Shown here in pieces: positions 32,376 through 40,149 of a stretch of DNA of 64,000 bases. Source of the stretch: JAVBTT01 sp031556035. GTDB lineage: Bacteria > Bacillota > Clostridia > Oscillospirales > UBA929. How positions within the stretch are numbered: the first letter of the stretch is position 1; every line of letters starts with the position of its first letter. Under the pieces are notes generated by a model. It did not search any database, was not told the origin of the DNA, and was given only the letters and a program-made list of their open reading frames with translations. The DNA is taken from contig JAVBTT010000005.1 of NCBI GenBank assembly GCA_031556035.1, positions 16,469 through 80,468 of the forward strand. Direction: 5' to 3'. The translations under genes and the position numbers were made by a program.

Positions 32376-32852
32376 CTACACCGAGGTCAGCGTATCATCG
32401 TCATACACCCAGTCGCGCACGTTGTAGACGACGTACTGCGTGTCCGATACCCGCGCTATGACCCGGCTGAGCCCCGCGTTGATTATCATCCGGCGGCACA
32501 TCGGGCACGGCTCGGCGGCTATGGTCTCCTTTGTCTTAGCGTCTCGGCGCACGAGATACATCGTGGCCCCGAGCATGGACTCGCGTGAGGCCGCTATGAT
32601 CGCGTTGGCCTCGGCGTGGACGCTGCGGCAGAGCTCATAGCGTTCTCCGGCCGGTATCCCCAGCTTGTCCCTTGTGCATATCCCGAGGTCGGAGCAGTTG
32701 GCGCGGCCGCGCGGCGCCCCGGCGTAACCTGTCGAAATAATCACGTCGTGCGCGACTATTATAGCGCCCTGGTTGCGGCGGATGCAGGTGTCGCGCTCCA
32801 GCACCGTCTGGGCTATGTCCAGATAGTAGTTTTCCTTGTCGATACGATCCAT
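32376..32852 (-). CDS. Deoxycytidylate deaminase (ComEB-like)
   Basis: A 158-aa zinc-dependent deaminase converting dCMP to dUMP for thymidylate synthesis. The zinc/catalytic motif SVHAEANAI and the PCPMCRRMI cysteine pair are complete, and the N-terminal RRNQGAIIV and GYAGAPRG loops are family-typical. GCGGAGG lies before the ATG. It follows rplA on the same strand, with a hairpin between them. Confidence 0.92.
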   Translation of the reverse strand: MDRIDKENYYLDIAQTVLERDTCIRRNQGAIIVAHDVIISTGYAGAPRGRANCSDLGICTRDKLGIPAGERYELCRSVHAEANAIIAASRESMLGATMYLVRRDAKTKETIAAEPCPMCRRMIINAGLSRVIARVSDTQYVVYNVRDWVYDDDTLTSV

Positions 32853-32877
32853 TTTCTACCTCCGCGAACTAATTGAT

Positions 32878-32910
32878 AAAGCTTTCCCCACCTAAGGCGG
32901 GGAAAGCTTT
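32878..32910 (-). terminator. Terminator after rplA
   Basis: AAAGCTTTCCCC (32878-32889) pairs perfectly with GGGGAAAGCTTT (32899-32910). It begins 10 nt past the rplA stop. It would separate the ribosomal operon from the deaminase gene. Confidence 0.65.
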
Positions 32911-32919
32911 ACTTTTGTC

Positions 32920-33612
32920 TTACACCATGCGGGAGGTGGAGACCTTCACGCCCGGGCCCATGGTGGAGGCCACCACGCAGGAACGGACATACTGGCCCTT
33001 GGCCGCCGCGGGCTTCGCCTTGATAATCGCGCCCATCAGGGCGTCGAAGTTCTCACCGAGCTTCTCAACGCCGAACGAGACCTTGCCCAGCGGGCAGTGG
33101 ATGATGTTGGTCTTGTCCAGACGGTACTCGACCTTACCGGCCTTAATCTCGGCGATGGCGCGGGTCACGTCCATCGTGACCGTACCAGCCTTGGGGTTCG
33201 GCATGAGTCCCTTCGGGCCAAGCACCTTACCCAGTCGGCCCACTACGCCCATCATATCCGGGGTGGCGACAACCACGTCGTAGTCGAAGAAGTTTTCGGT
33301 CTGTATCTTTGTGACCATCTCCTCGGCGCCGACAAAATCGGCTCCGGCCGCCTCGGCCTCCTTGGCCTTGTCGCCCTTGGCGAACACCAGAACCTTGCGG
33401 GTCTTGCCGGTTCCGTTGGGGAGCACTATGCTCCCGCGGACCTGCTGGTCGGCGTGGCGGCTGTCCACGCCGAGGCGCACATGGATTTCAACGGTCTCGT
33501 CAAATTTGGCCTTAGCGGTCTTTATAACGAGGTCGAGCGCCTCGCCGGATTCATACTGCCTGAGTCTGTCCATCGCCTTGGCGGAATCTACGTATTTTTT
33601 TCCACGAAACAT
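32920..33612 (-). CDS. rplA: 50S ribosomal protein L1
   Basis: A 230-aa L1, part of the mobile stalk of the large subunit. The full-length family pattern is present (YVDSAKAMDRL, LGVDSRHADQQVRGSIVLPNGTG in two pieces, LMPNPKAGTVT, near C-terminal GPGVKVS). It lies 11 nt after rplK. Unlike the usual arrangement, rplJ and rplL do not follow; a terminator and dCMP deaminase do. Confidence 0.97.
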   Translation of the reverse strand: MFRGKKYVDSAKAMDRLRQYESGEALDLVIKTAKAKFDETVEIHVRLGVDSRHADQQVRGSIVLPNGTGKTRKVLVFAKGDKAKEAEAAGADFVGAEEMVTKIQTENFFDYDVVVATPDMMGVVGRLGKVLGPKGLMPNPKAGTVTMDVTRAIAEIKAGKVEYRLDKTNIIHCPLGKVSFGVEKLGENFDALMGAIIKAKPAAAKGQYVRSCVVASTMGPGVKVSTSRMV

Positions 33613-33623
33613 ACCCGCACCCC

Positions 33624-34049
33624 CTATTCTTCCACGGTCACGCCCATGCTGCGGGCGGAACCGGCGATCATGCGCATTGCGGCTTCTACCGAGGCCGCGT
33701 TGAGGTCGGGCATTTTCATTTCGGCTATCTTGCGCAGGTCTTCCTTGCTGAGCTTGGCAACCTTGGTCTTATTGGGCACACCCGAGCCGGAGTCGATCTT
33801 GCACGCCTTCTTGATGAGCACCGGGGCGGGCGGAGTCTTTGTTATAAAGGAGAAGCTGCGGTCGGAGTAGACCGTGATCACCACCGGGATGATGAGGCCG
33901 ACGTCGTTCTTTGTGCGCTCGTTGAAGTCCTTTGTGAACTGCATGATGTTTACGCCGTGCTGTCCTAGCGCGGGGCCGACCGGGGGCGCGGGCGTCGCCT
34001 TTCCCGCCGGAATTTGCAGCTTGATAAAGCCGACTACTTTTGATGCCAT
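33624..34049 (-). CDS. rplK: 50S ribosomal protein L11
   Basis: A 141-aa L11 of normal length: KLQIPAGKATPAPPVGPALG at the start, IMQFTKDFNERT, and the C-terminal rRNA-binding domain with GSARSMGVTVEE. It binds the GTPase-associated centre of 23S rRNA, and its loss prevents Rel activation on ribosomes. The ATG has AGGAGG upstream. Confidence 0.98.
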   Translation of the reverse strand: MASKVVGFIKLQIPAGKATPAPPVGPALGQHGVNIMQFTKDFNERTKNDVGLIIPVVITVYSDRSFSFITKTPPAPVLIKKACKIDSGSGVPNKTKVAKLSKEDLRKIAEMKMPDLNAASVEAAMRMIAGSARSMGVTVEE

Positions 34050-34134
34050 TTAACATTATCCTCCTGTTGTGGTAGTTTCGACGGTCTATTCCCGACCGTC
34101 TCCCACTTTTGCGCGGGGAAAAAGATATGATGCC

Positions 34135-34659
34135 TTAATGAACAATCGACTCCACCTGATCAAGCTCAAGCTCGACCGGTGTTTCGCGCCCGAACATGGA
34201 AACGACCACGCGCACCCTGTTCTTGTCCAGCGCGATTTCGTCCACCACGCCAATGAAGTTCTCAAGCGGCCCGTCCACAATCTTGACGGAGTCGCCGAGC
34301 GAATAAGAGACGACTATCTCGTGCTTCTCAACGCCCAGTGCCGCGACCTCGGCCTCGGTGAGGGCTATAGGCTTGCTGCCGGGGCCGACAAAGCCGGTCA
34401 CTCCTCTTGTGTTTCGCACAACATGCCAGCTTTCATCGGTCATCACCATTTTAACCAGCACATAGCCGGGAAAAATCTTGCGGTCGACCGTCTTGCGTGA
34501 AGACTCGGTGATCTCTGTGACCTCCTCCATCGGTACGTTGACATCGATGATAAGGTGGTGCAGCCTCCGGTTTTCAACGGTCTTCTGTATGGTGGCGGCC
34601 ACCTTGTTCTCGTATCCCGAGTAAGTGTGGACGACGTACCATTTGGCGTTTTCAGACAT
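34135..34659 (-). CDS. nusG: Transcription elongation/termination factor NusG
   Basis: A 174-aa NusG. The NGN domain opens KWYVVHTYSGYENKVA and includes KIFPGYVLVKM and RNTRGVTGFVG; the C-terminal KOW domain reads DSVKIVDGPLENFIGVV. It is placed 2 nt after secE, as in the conserved secE-nusG-rplK-rplA order. Confidence 0.98.
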   Translation of the reverse strand: MSENAKWYVVHTYSGYENKVAATIQKTVENRRLHHLIIDVNVPMEEVTEITESSRKTVDRKIFPGYVLVKMVMTDESWHVVRNTRGVTGFVGPGSKPIALTEAEVAALGVEKHEIVVSYSLGDSVKIVDGPLENFIGVVDEIALDKNRVRVVVSMFGRETPVELELDQVESIVH

Positions 34660-34661
34660 TC

Positions 34662-34916
34662 TCAGGCACCCTTCAGGCTGTTGATAAGCAACATAACCAG
34701 ATTGGTGGAGACCCAGTCAAACGCCGCGATTATCGCGCCGACCAGTATAACCGCCGCGATTACGATCCCGGTGTTGTTGCGAACCTGCTTGAGGGTGGGC
34801 CAGACGACCTTTTTAAGCTCGGAGCGCATCTCACGGAACCACTTGGAAATCCTGGCGCCGGCGCGAACGAAAAATCCCGGGCGCTTTTCGGGAACCTTGT
34901 TCTCATTATCGGACAT
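34662..34916 (-). CDS. secE: Preprotein translocase subunit SecE
   Basis: An 84-aa single-span SecE: a short polar head, the amphipathic ISKWFREMRSELKKVVWPT signature and a hydrophobic helix at the end (NTGIVIAAVILVGAIIA). It stabilises SecY in the translocon. ATG 34916 is preferred because GGAG lies 10 nt before it; a GTG 9 nt upstream is part of the ribosome-binding region. Confidence 0.96.
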   Translation of the reverse strand: MSDNENKVPEKRPGFFVRAGARISKWFREMRSELKKVVWPTLKQVRNNTGIVIAAVILVGAIIAAFDWVSTNLVMLLINSLKGA

Positions 34917-34928
34917 CTTCGCCACTCC

Positions 34929-35078
34929 TCACTTGGTTTCCTTATGCGGGGTATGTTTGCGGCAGAACCGGCAGTACTTGTTCATTTCCAGCCGGTCAGG
35001 ATCGTTTTTCTTGTTTTTCATTGTGTTGTAGTTGCGCTGTTTGCATTCCGAGCATGAAAGTGTGATTTTTACGCGCAT
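34929..35078 (-). CDS. rpmG: 50S ribosomal protein L33
   Basis: A 49-aa L33. It keeps four zinc-ribbon cysteines (SCSECKQRN and YCRFCRKHTPHKE), i.e. the zinc-binding form of this protein. The start is MRVKITLS with TAAGGAGG upstream. It heads the operon rpmG-secE-nusG-rplK-rplA. Confidence 0.97.
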   Translation of the reverse strand: MRVKITLSCSECKQRNYNTMKNKKNDPDRLEMNKYCRFCRKHTPHKETK

Positions 35079-35184
35079 TTTCGGCACCTCCTTAATCTGA
35101 CGGCTTTCCACGGGGACCTCGCCCGCGATGCGGATGCCGCCGAGCCTCCCTGGGTCGGGGTAAAAATTTACACAAAAAAAGAAA

Positions 35185-35202
35185 CCCCTTACAGGTAAAG
35201 GG
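35185..35202 (-). other. Hairpin plus T-run overlapping the predicted transcription start
   Basis: CCCTTTAC/GTAAGGGG with a 2-nt loop, followed on the minus strand by TTTCTTTTTTTG. It looks like an intrinsic terminator, but the predicted start for the rpmG promoter (about 35197) falls inside its first arm, so it could only act on read-through RNA from upstream. Confidence 0.45.
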
Positions 35203-35203
35203 A

Positions 35204-35232
35204 ATTCTATCACAAAAAAATAATCAAGTCAA
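35204..35232 (-). promoter_or_regulatory. Promoter of the rpmG-secE-nusG-rplKA operon
   Basis: On the minus strand TTGACT (35227-35232), a 17-bp spacer and TAGAAT (35204-35209). The leader to the rpmG start is about 120 nt. Confidence 0.7.
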
Positions 35233-35285
35233 GGCTTTTAGAGGAATATGACATGGCAAATCTCAAAAAAGCTCAACAAAAGCCT

Positions 35286-35311
35286 GGACGCGCCCTCCTC
35301 TGAGCGCGTCC
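35286..35311 (-). terminator. Terminator after the S1-domain gene
   Basis: GGACGCGC pairs perfectly with GCGCGTCC across a 10-nt loop; the minus-strand continuation is T-rich. It lies about 20 nt past the yabR stop, ending the yab/div operon. Confidence 0.65.
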
Positions 35312-35329
35312 CAAAGACGCTTCCAACAG

Positions 35330-35740
35330 TTATCTTCTCCCCCGCCTGGTGCCCTTACGGTCTCCGTGCTGACGGAGATCACTGATTTTACTCTCGGAGT
35401 CCGTCATGAACTGCTTTAGCTTATCCTCAAAGGTGAGGCTCCCCGATGCGACCTGGCGCCTCGGGCCGGATGAACCGACATAACGCTCCTGACGGGGCGC
35501 GGGCGGCTCCAGCGTTTTCTTTATGGACAGATTTACGCGACCGTCCTTATCAATGCCGATAACTTTGACATTGACCTCCTGACCCTCGGAGAGGTGATCC
35601 TTGATATCGTTTACGTATGTGTTTGCGATCTCGGATATGTGCACCATACCGGTTTTGTTTTCGGGCAGCGAAATAAATGCCCCAAACTTGGTTATGCCGG
35701 TCACCTTGCCGGACAGAACGGCTCCTACAGCAATCTCCAT
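35330..35740 (-). CDS. yabR: S1 RNA-binding domain protein (YabR-like)
   Basis: A 136-aa protein. Residues 1-70 are a single S1 domain (GAVLSGKVTGITKFGAFISL, GMVHISEIA, KVIGIDKDGRVNLSIK). The remaining tail is Arg/Pro-rich and ends KGTRRGRR. Position directly after divIC is conserved in Bacillus. GGAGG lies 12 nt before the ATG. It probably binds RNA or ribosomes; its exact role is unknown. Confidence 0.88.
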   Translation of the reverse strand: MEIAVGAVLSGKVTGITKFGAFISLPENKTGMVHISEIANTYVNDIKDHLSEGQEVNVKVIGIDKDGRVNLSIKKTLEPPAPRQERYVGSSGPRRQVASGSLTFEDKLKQFMTDSESKISDLRQHGDRKGTRRGRR

Positions 35741-35815
35741 ATGTGCCGGAAATCCTCCCTGTATTTTACCGGGGAAAGCGGCTCGTCCGCCGCCCACCCG
35801 CTTCTTGCGTTTTTA

Positions 35816-36100
35816 CTATCGCGAAATATCCACAAAGACTATTTCGCCCGGATCGACAAGCCCAAATTTTTCGCGGGCTATCCGCCTGATGTCGGCGTCG
35901 TCGGGTTCAGAAGCGATAGCTTCCGACAGTGCGCTGTTGGCTGTTTTTTGCTGAAGCACCTGGGCTTCCAAGTCCGCGTTTTTTTCCCGACCTTTGTTGA
36001 GCTGAGGCTGAAGAACGAGCAGGGTCATTACCGCGTAAACCACGAAAATCAGCATCACCAGCTTGGGAAAAAGCTTGAGCTTCTTCTTTTTCACGGACAC
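35816..36100 (-). CDS. divIC: Septum formation initiator DivIC/FtsB
   Basis: A 94-aa bitopic membrane protein: basic head MSVKKKKLKLFPK, one membrane helix (LVMLIFVVYAVMTLLVL), a coiled coil (LEAQVLQQKTANSALSEAI) and the C-terminal IRRIAREKFGLVDPGEIVF typical of FtsB/DivIC. It helps activate septal wall synthesis. The start is GTG 36100 or GTG 36094; the second is better spaced from AAAGGGGG. Its first 194 nt overlap the end of yabQ in another frame. Confidence 0.9.
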   Translation of the reverse strand: MSVKKKKLKLFPKLVMLIFVVYAVMTLLVLQPQLNKGREKNADLEAQVLQQKTANSALSEAIASEPDDADIRRIAREKFGLVDPGEIVFVDISR

Positions 36101-36587
36101 GTCCCCCTTTCGTCCTCTTTTGTCTCAATCTGCGCACAGCCTGCGCGTCACCGCCCGGTGTCTTTATTGTATTCCTTTTTTCCAATAAATTAAAGTGTTT
36201 TTTCAGATATTTTCTTGCGGTGATACGCAGCTTATCCAAATAGCCCAAAGGAAGCAGCAATAGGTTAAGTAAATTCAAAAATCCATCCATTAAAAAAAAG
36301 CCGATCGCCCGGAAAAACCTTGAGGCCAGCCAAAAATACAGCGCCGCGCCTATGCCCATACCCACTATGGCAAAAATCCGCAGCTCGCCGCCCCCTATTC
36401 CCAGCGCAAACCAGAATGCCGCGCCCGCGCAGACAGCCCAGAATACAATGTCTAAGAAGGCCGTCAGTATCCAGGATATGAAGCGCCCGCGAATAACCCG
36501 CATGATGTCGTACACCACGCCCAGGCCTATCCCCATCAAGCAGGAAAAGAAAAACTCCAGGCCTTGCCCGGTTATCGAGACGGCCAT
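35907..36587 (-). CDS. yabQ: Spore cortex biosynthesis protein YabQ
   Basis: A 226-aa protein with several membrane helices (LEFFFSCLMGIGLGVVYDIM; ILTAFLDIVFWAVCAGAAFW; IFAIVGMGIGAALYFWLAS), then a basic region. YabQ is needed for spore cortex in Bacillus. The start at 36587 lies 1 nt past the yabP stop. The last 60 or so residues (KEEAQAFSQAGDADFRG onward) run antiphase through divIC and look non-native; the conserved part ends near LEKRNTIKTP. Either the gene really overlaps divIC by 194 nt or a frameshift removed an earlier stop. Confidence 0.82.
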   Translation of the reverse strand: MAVSITGQGLEFFFSCLMGIGLGVVYDIMRVIRGRFISWILTAFLDIVFWAVCAGAAFWFALGIGGGELRIFAIVGMGIGAALYFWLASRFFRAIGFFLMDGFLNLLNLLLLPLGYLDKLRITARKYLKKHFNLLEKRNTIKTPGGDAQAVRRLRQKRTKGGRVREKEEAQAFSQAGDADFRGLRGNDPARSSASAQQRSGKKRGLGSPGASAKNSQQRTVGSYRF

Positions 36588-36588
36588 A

Positions 36589-36864
36589 TCAGCGGAACAT
36601 GCGCGACCAGAAGCCGCCCGATGCAGGGGCGCCATCCTCGTACTCAAGGGAATTTATCGTCCCCTCGACGCTCAGCTCGCCGCCTTCAATGCTGAGCTTG
36701 TCAATGTGCAGGCTCTCTCCCTTTATTATAAGGGTACCCTTGCTGGTAGAGCAGATGACGCTCTGCTCGTCAAAGCTCTCCACGTCCTCAACCCCCGCCA
36801 CCGACATGCGGCTGCGTCCCTCGAGAATCACGTGATGCGGCAACCCGCGGTTCCTGTCGTCCAT
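36589..36864 (-). CDS. yabP: Sporulation protein YabP
   Basis: A 91-aa YabP-family protein: HHVILEGRSRMSVAGVEDV, the FDEQSVICSTSKGTLIIKG centre and SLHIDKLSIEGGELSVEG. It is made in the mother cell and required with YabQ for spore cortex. GGGAGGGACAGAGG lies directly before the ATG. With yabQ it shows that the organism forms spores or descends from a spore former. Confidence 0.93.
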   Translation of the reverse strand: MDDRNRGLPHHVILEGRSRMSVAGVEDVESFDEQSVICSTSKGTLIIKGESLHIDKLSIEGGELSVEGTINSLEYEDGAPASGGFWSRMFR

Positions 36865-36987
36865 CCTCTGTCCCTCCCATAACTGTTTGTACATTATATG
36901 GGAGAGGGCGGGCTTGTATGTTTTTTTTACGGGGGGGCTTTTCCGCGAAACGAAAAGCAACGCCCTTGTCCCCTGCGGGAAAGGATA

Positions 36988-37014
36988 CGGCGGGCGAACG
37001 CAGTTCGCCCCTAC
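36988..37014. repeat. Dispersed palindrome of the GGGCGA-TCGCCCCTAC type
   Basis: CGGCGGGCGAAC, GCA, GTTCGCCCCTAC: perfect 8-bp arms (36992-36999 and 37003-37010) with a GCA loop, flanked by CGGC and CTAC. Similar units occur at 43930-43955 and, more loosely, at 41581-41610. Confidence 0.55.
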
Positions 37015-37031
37015 AGAGGGTGGCTGGCTTC

Positions 37032-37283
37032 TTACGCCTCCCCGGAAAGTTCCCTGTACATCGCGCCGGCGCTCTCCTTGGTGGCGTGCTCGGACACCTC
37101 CAAAACCTCGACCGTCACGCGCCTGGCGCCGAAGCGCATCGAAATCACGTCCCCTGCCTTCACCTCGTATGAGGCCTTGGCAGTCTTGCCGTTCACGGTC
37201 ACCCTCTCGTTGTCGCACGCCTCGTTCGCGACAGTGCGGCGCTTGATGAGCCGGGACACCTTGAGATATTTGTCAAGTCTCAA
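37032..37283 (-). CDS. rqcP: S4-domain protein RqcP (YabO)
   Basis: An 83-aa protein that is essentially one S4 RNA-binding domain: MRLDKYLKVSRLIKRRTVA, DNERVTVNGKTAKASYEV and DVISMRFGARRVTVEVL. RqcP works with RqcH in bacterial ribosome-associated quality control, stabilising P-site tRNA on the 50S during alanine tailing. Position between mazG/hup and yabP is as in Bacillus. Confidence 0.93.
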   Translation of the reverse strand: MRLDKYLKVSRLIKRRTVANEACDNERVTVNGKTAKASYEVKAGDVISMRFGARRVTVEVLEVSEHATKESAGAMYRELSGEA

Positions 37284-37330
37284 AACAACGGCGCCTTTCT
37301 AAATTTAATTCGCCGCGCAAATACGCGCTC

Positions 37331-37370
37331 GACGGCTTCGGTAAGCTTTTGAGCGCTTACCGAAGCCGTC
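37331..37370 (-). terminator. Terminator after hup
   Basis: GACGGCTTCGGTAAGC (37331-37346) pairs perfectly with 37355-37370 across an 8-nt loop; it starts 14 bp beyond the hup stop on the minus strand. Confidence 0.75.
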
Positions 37371-37384
37371 AATATAGCAGGTTT

Positions 37385-37660
37385 TTATTTGTTGACCGCA
37401 TCCTTGAGGGCTTTCCCGGGCTTGAAAACAGGAGATTTAGAGGCCGCGATGTCAATTTTCTCCTTGGTCTTGGGATTGCGTCCGATGCGGGGCTTGCGCT
37501 CTTTGACCTCGAAGGAGCCGAAGCCGACGAGCTGCACCTTCTCACCAGCGACCATCGCGTCTGAAAGAGTGTCGAACACGGCGGTTATGACGATTTCGGA
37601 ATCTTTTTTGGTTTGGCCGGTCTTCTCTGCAATCGCGTTCACAAGTTCGGCTTTGTTCAT
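37385..37660 (-). CDS. hup: DNA-binding protein HU
   Basis: A 91-aa HU: MNKAELVNAIAEKTG start, GFGSFEVKERKPRIGRNPKT with the DNA-inserting proline arm, and PVFKPGKALKDAVN. A nucleoid protein. In Bacillus the yab cluster lacks hup, but in Clostridia hup commonly lies between mazG and yabO, as here. Confidence 0.97.
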   Translation of the reverse strand: MNKAELVNAIAEKTGQTKKDSEIVITAVFDTLSDAMVAGEKVQLVGFGSFEVKERKPRIGRNPKTKEKIDIAASKSPVFKPGKALKDAVNK

Positions 37661-37756
37661 GTTTCTGTGTTCCTCCTCAATTATGGCTCTTTTGAATAGT
37701 ATGCTAAAGGCGGTAATGTTGTATTCGCCTCTTTGCCTGAAGAAAAAGCATTCAGA

Positions 37757-38428
37757 TTAATGCGGGGGGTATTCTTCACCGAGTTCCCATAGCTCGAACT
37801 CACGCACAAGCTCCCGGCATCTGTCAAGCAGGGCAAGCTCGGGATTGACGCCCGCCGCCCTCGCTGAGACCACCAGCGACAGCAGCGCTTCCCCAAGTTC
37901 CCTCTCCCCCGCAACGACAGAGGAGGCCTCAAGTCTGTATCCGGCCTTTGACGCCCTGGAGACGAGTTTTTCAGCCCGCATCAAAGCGGGCAGAGCTTCA
38001 GACACGGCTTTGAGCGAGTCCGATTTTGTCGTCTGCCCCTTGGATTCGCTCTTTATGCGTTCCCAGTTGCTGAGCACTTCCTCGGCGCCGGACACCCTGA
38101 CATCCCCGAAGATATGAGGGTGGCGCCGAATCAGTTTGCGACAAATTCCATCAATAACTTCGCCGATGTCAAACCTTTCTGCCTCGCTGGCCATCTGAGC
38201 GTGAAATACGACCTGGAGCAACACATCCCCCAGCTCCTCACGCATCAGCTCCGCGTCGTCCAGGTCAATGGCCTCGGAGAGCTCATACGACTCCTCAAGC
38301 AGGTTTGAGCGGATGGTGGCGTGAGTCTGCTCCCTGTCCCACGGGCAACCGTCCGGGGAACGCAAAACGCTCATAATCTCAACGAGATCCTCAAAGGTGT
38401 ATCCAGCGCTCTTATGCAAATCTATCAC
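37757..38428 (-). CDS. mazG: Nucleoside triphosphate pyrophosphohydrolase MazG (YabN C-terminal type)
   Basis: A 223-aa MazG. The catalytic helix motifs are in place: RSPDGCPWDREQTHATIR, EESYELSEAIDLDDAELMREELGD, then LLQVVFHAQMA. It hydrolyses non-canonical NTPs. It lacks the methyltransferase half fused in Bacillus YabN. It lies between spoVB and hup. Confidence 0.93.
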   Translation of the reverse strand: MIDLHKSAGYTFEDLVEIMSVLRSPDGCPWDREQTHATIRSNLLEESYELSEAIDLDDAELMREELGDVLLQVVFHAQMASEAERFDIGEVIDGICRKLIRRHPHIFGDVRVSGAEEVLSNWERIKSESKGQTTKSDSLKAVSEALPALMRAEKLVSRASKAGYRLEASSVVAGERELGEALLSLVVSARAAGVNPELALLDRCRELVREFELWELGEEYPPH

Positions 38429-38464
38429 AGTCCGCGCCTTTCTTCAAGTATTATTTTCGTTTTT

Positions 38465-40069
38465 CTAGCGTATCCTCAAAAAATTTGCTAATTTTTCCCC
38501 TTTCGGGATTAACATAAGGTCATTTCGTGGCAGCGCGCGCAGAAAAAGCGCCATTATCAGGTACGCGAGCGCCCCGGCTGCGATTGAGCCCAGGACGGAT
38601 ACGGCGTTGCTCATATGTCCCGAGAGGAACAGATACACCCCGCGTGTCAGCGCCCCCATCAGCGCCGACGCGAGAAGCGGCTTGGCAAACACCCCGAGCA
38701 TCCGTGCGCCCGCCCCTGTGACCCTCAGTATGACAGCAATATTGAGAAGGGAAATCAGGCCGTAGCAGACCGCGGTGCTGATCGGCGCGCCGTTTATGTG
38801 TATTTGCGGGTTTCCGACCAGGAAGTAGTTGCAGGCTATTTTAGCTATGACACCTACCAGCATCGTCACGACTGGGATCGATACCAGGCCGAGCGCTTGA
38901 AGGACGGCGTTGGTGAGCGACACGAGGCATACAAATGGTATCGCCAGCGAAAGGGTTGTGAGCAGCGGAGCCGCGATCCTGACTCCGGAGGGCTGGTTGG
39001 AATACAGCATGGACAGGATGGGCCCGGCCAGACTCATAAATCCCGCAGCGCAGGGCATCGCGAGCAGCGCAGTCACCCTGAACGAGCTCTTAATAGTCCC
39101 GTTCACGGTCTTTTTATCATTGCGCACCCTCGCGGCGGAGATCGCCGGGATTATGCTGACGGACAGCGTCAAAATAAAGGCGGGCGGCAGATTGAACATG
39201 GTAATCGCCCAGGAGTAGGCCCCGTAGAAGTCGTGCGCCTCCTGCGGGCTGAAGCCCGCCGCGCTCTGAAGCCGCCCCAGTATCTGCGACGTGTCTATCA
39301 GGGTTCCAAGGCTGAGTATTGAGGAGCTTATAGTTATGGGCAGCGCGATCGCTATAAGCCTTGCCAGTATTTTTTTTCGGCTGGGCACCGCCTCGACTTT
39401 GGGGTCGGGGAGCCTTGCCTTGCCCGGCCTGCCCGCGAACCACAGGTAGAGGGCGGCCATCGCGGTGCCGATCGTGACCCCAAGAATGGCGGACGCCGCC
39501 TGCGACGGCAGAGCGGCTCCGGCCTTCATCGTCGCAAAGAGCAGCACAAGCCCGAAAACCAGCTTGCCCATGGCCTCTATAACCTGCGATACAGCGGTGG
39601 GCAGCATGTTGCCCTTGCCCTGATGATACCCGCGTATGGGGCAGATCAGGCCCACGAAGAAAACTGCGGGAGCTATCGCCCTGATGGCCTGCACGGCCTC
39701 ATCGTCGTGCATGATGCCGGCAAACGCCGGAGCCCCTATGAACAGGACAAGCGCGCCCACAGTGCCGATAAGTATGAACGCCATCGCGGAGACGCTGAAA
39801 ATAGCCCGCGCCTCGCGCCTGCGCCCGGCAGTCTCGGCCTCGGAGACCATCTTGGAGACGGCCACCGGAAGCCCCGCCGATGATATGACGAACAGGGTCG
39901 CAAAAATATTGTAGGCCACCGTGAAATGCGCGGAGCCTGCCTCGCCCAGCATACGGCCGATCGGAATCTTGAACAGCGCGCCTATAACCTTGACAAGACC
40001 GGTGGCTATCGACAGTATAAGCGCCCCGTAGAGGAAGCTCTGCGACTTTGGCCTGCGCTCAGCGGGCAT
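38465..40069 (-). CDS. spoVB: MATE-like lipid flippase, SpoVB (YabM) family
   Basis: A 534-aa polytopic protein with about 14 hydrophobic segments; start KSQSFLYGALILSIATGLVKVIGA, then FKIPIGRMLGEAG and RGYHQGKGNMLPTAVSQV, as in the SpoVB/YabM oligosaccharide-lipid exporter group. It likely moves peptidoglycan or polysaccharide precursors across the membrane. Gene order with mazG, rqcP and yabPQ supports the yabM position. Confidence 0.9.
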   Translation of the reverse strand: MPAERRPKSQSFLYGALILSIATGLVKVIGALFKIPIGRMLGEAGSAHFTVAYNIFATLFVISSAGLPVAVSKMVSEAETAGRRREARAIFSVSAMAFILIGTVGALVLFIGAPAFAGIMHDDEAVQAIRAIAPAVFFVGLICPIRGYHQGKGNMLPTAVSQVIEAMGKLVFGLVLLFATMKAGAALPSQAASAILGVTIGTAMAALYLWFAGRPGKARLPDPKVEAVPSRKKILARLIAIALPITISSSILSLGTLIDTSQILGRLQSAAGFSPQEAHDFYGAYSWAITMFNLPPAFILTLSVSIIPAISAARVRNDKKTVNGTIKSSFRVTALLAMPCAAGFMSLAGPILSMLYSNQPSGVRIAAPLLTTLSLAIPFVCLVSLTNAVLQALGLVSIPVVTMLVGVIAKIACNYFLVGNPQIHINGAPISTAVCYGLISLLNIAVILRVTGAGARMLGVFAKPLLASALMGALTRGVYLFLSGHMSNAVSVLGSIAAGALAYLIMALFLRALPRNDLMLIPKGEKLANFLRIR

Positions 40070-40149
40070 GGAACAACAACACCTTCCGAAGGATTATTGC
40101 GACTTCAGGACAGCCCGAAGCGCCTTGTACAACTCTATGAGCCCGAAAG

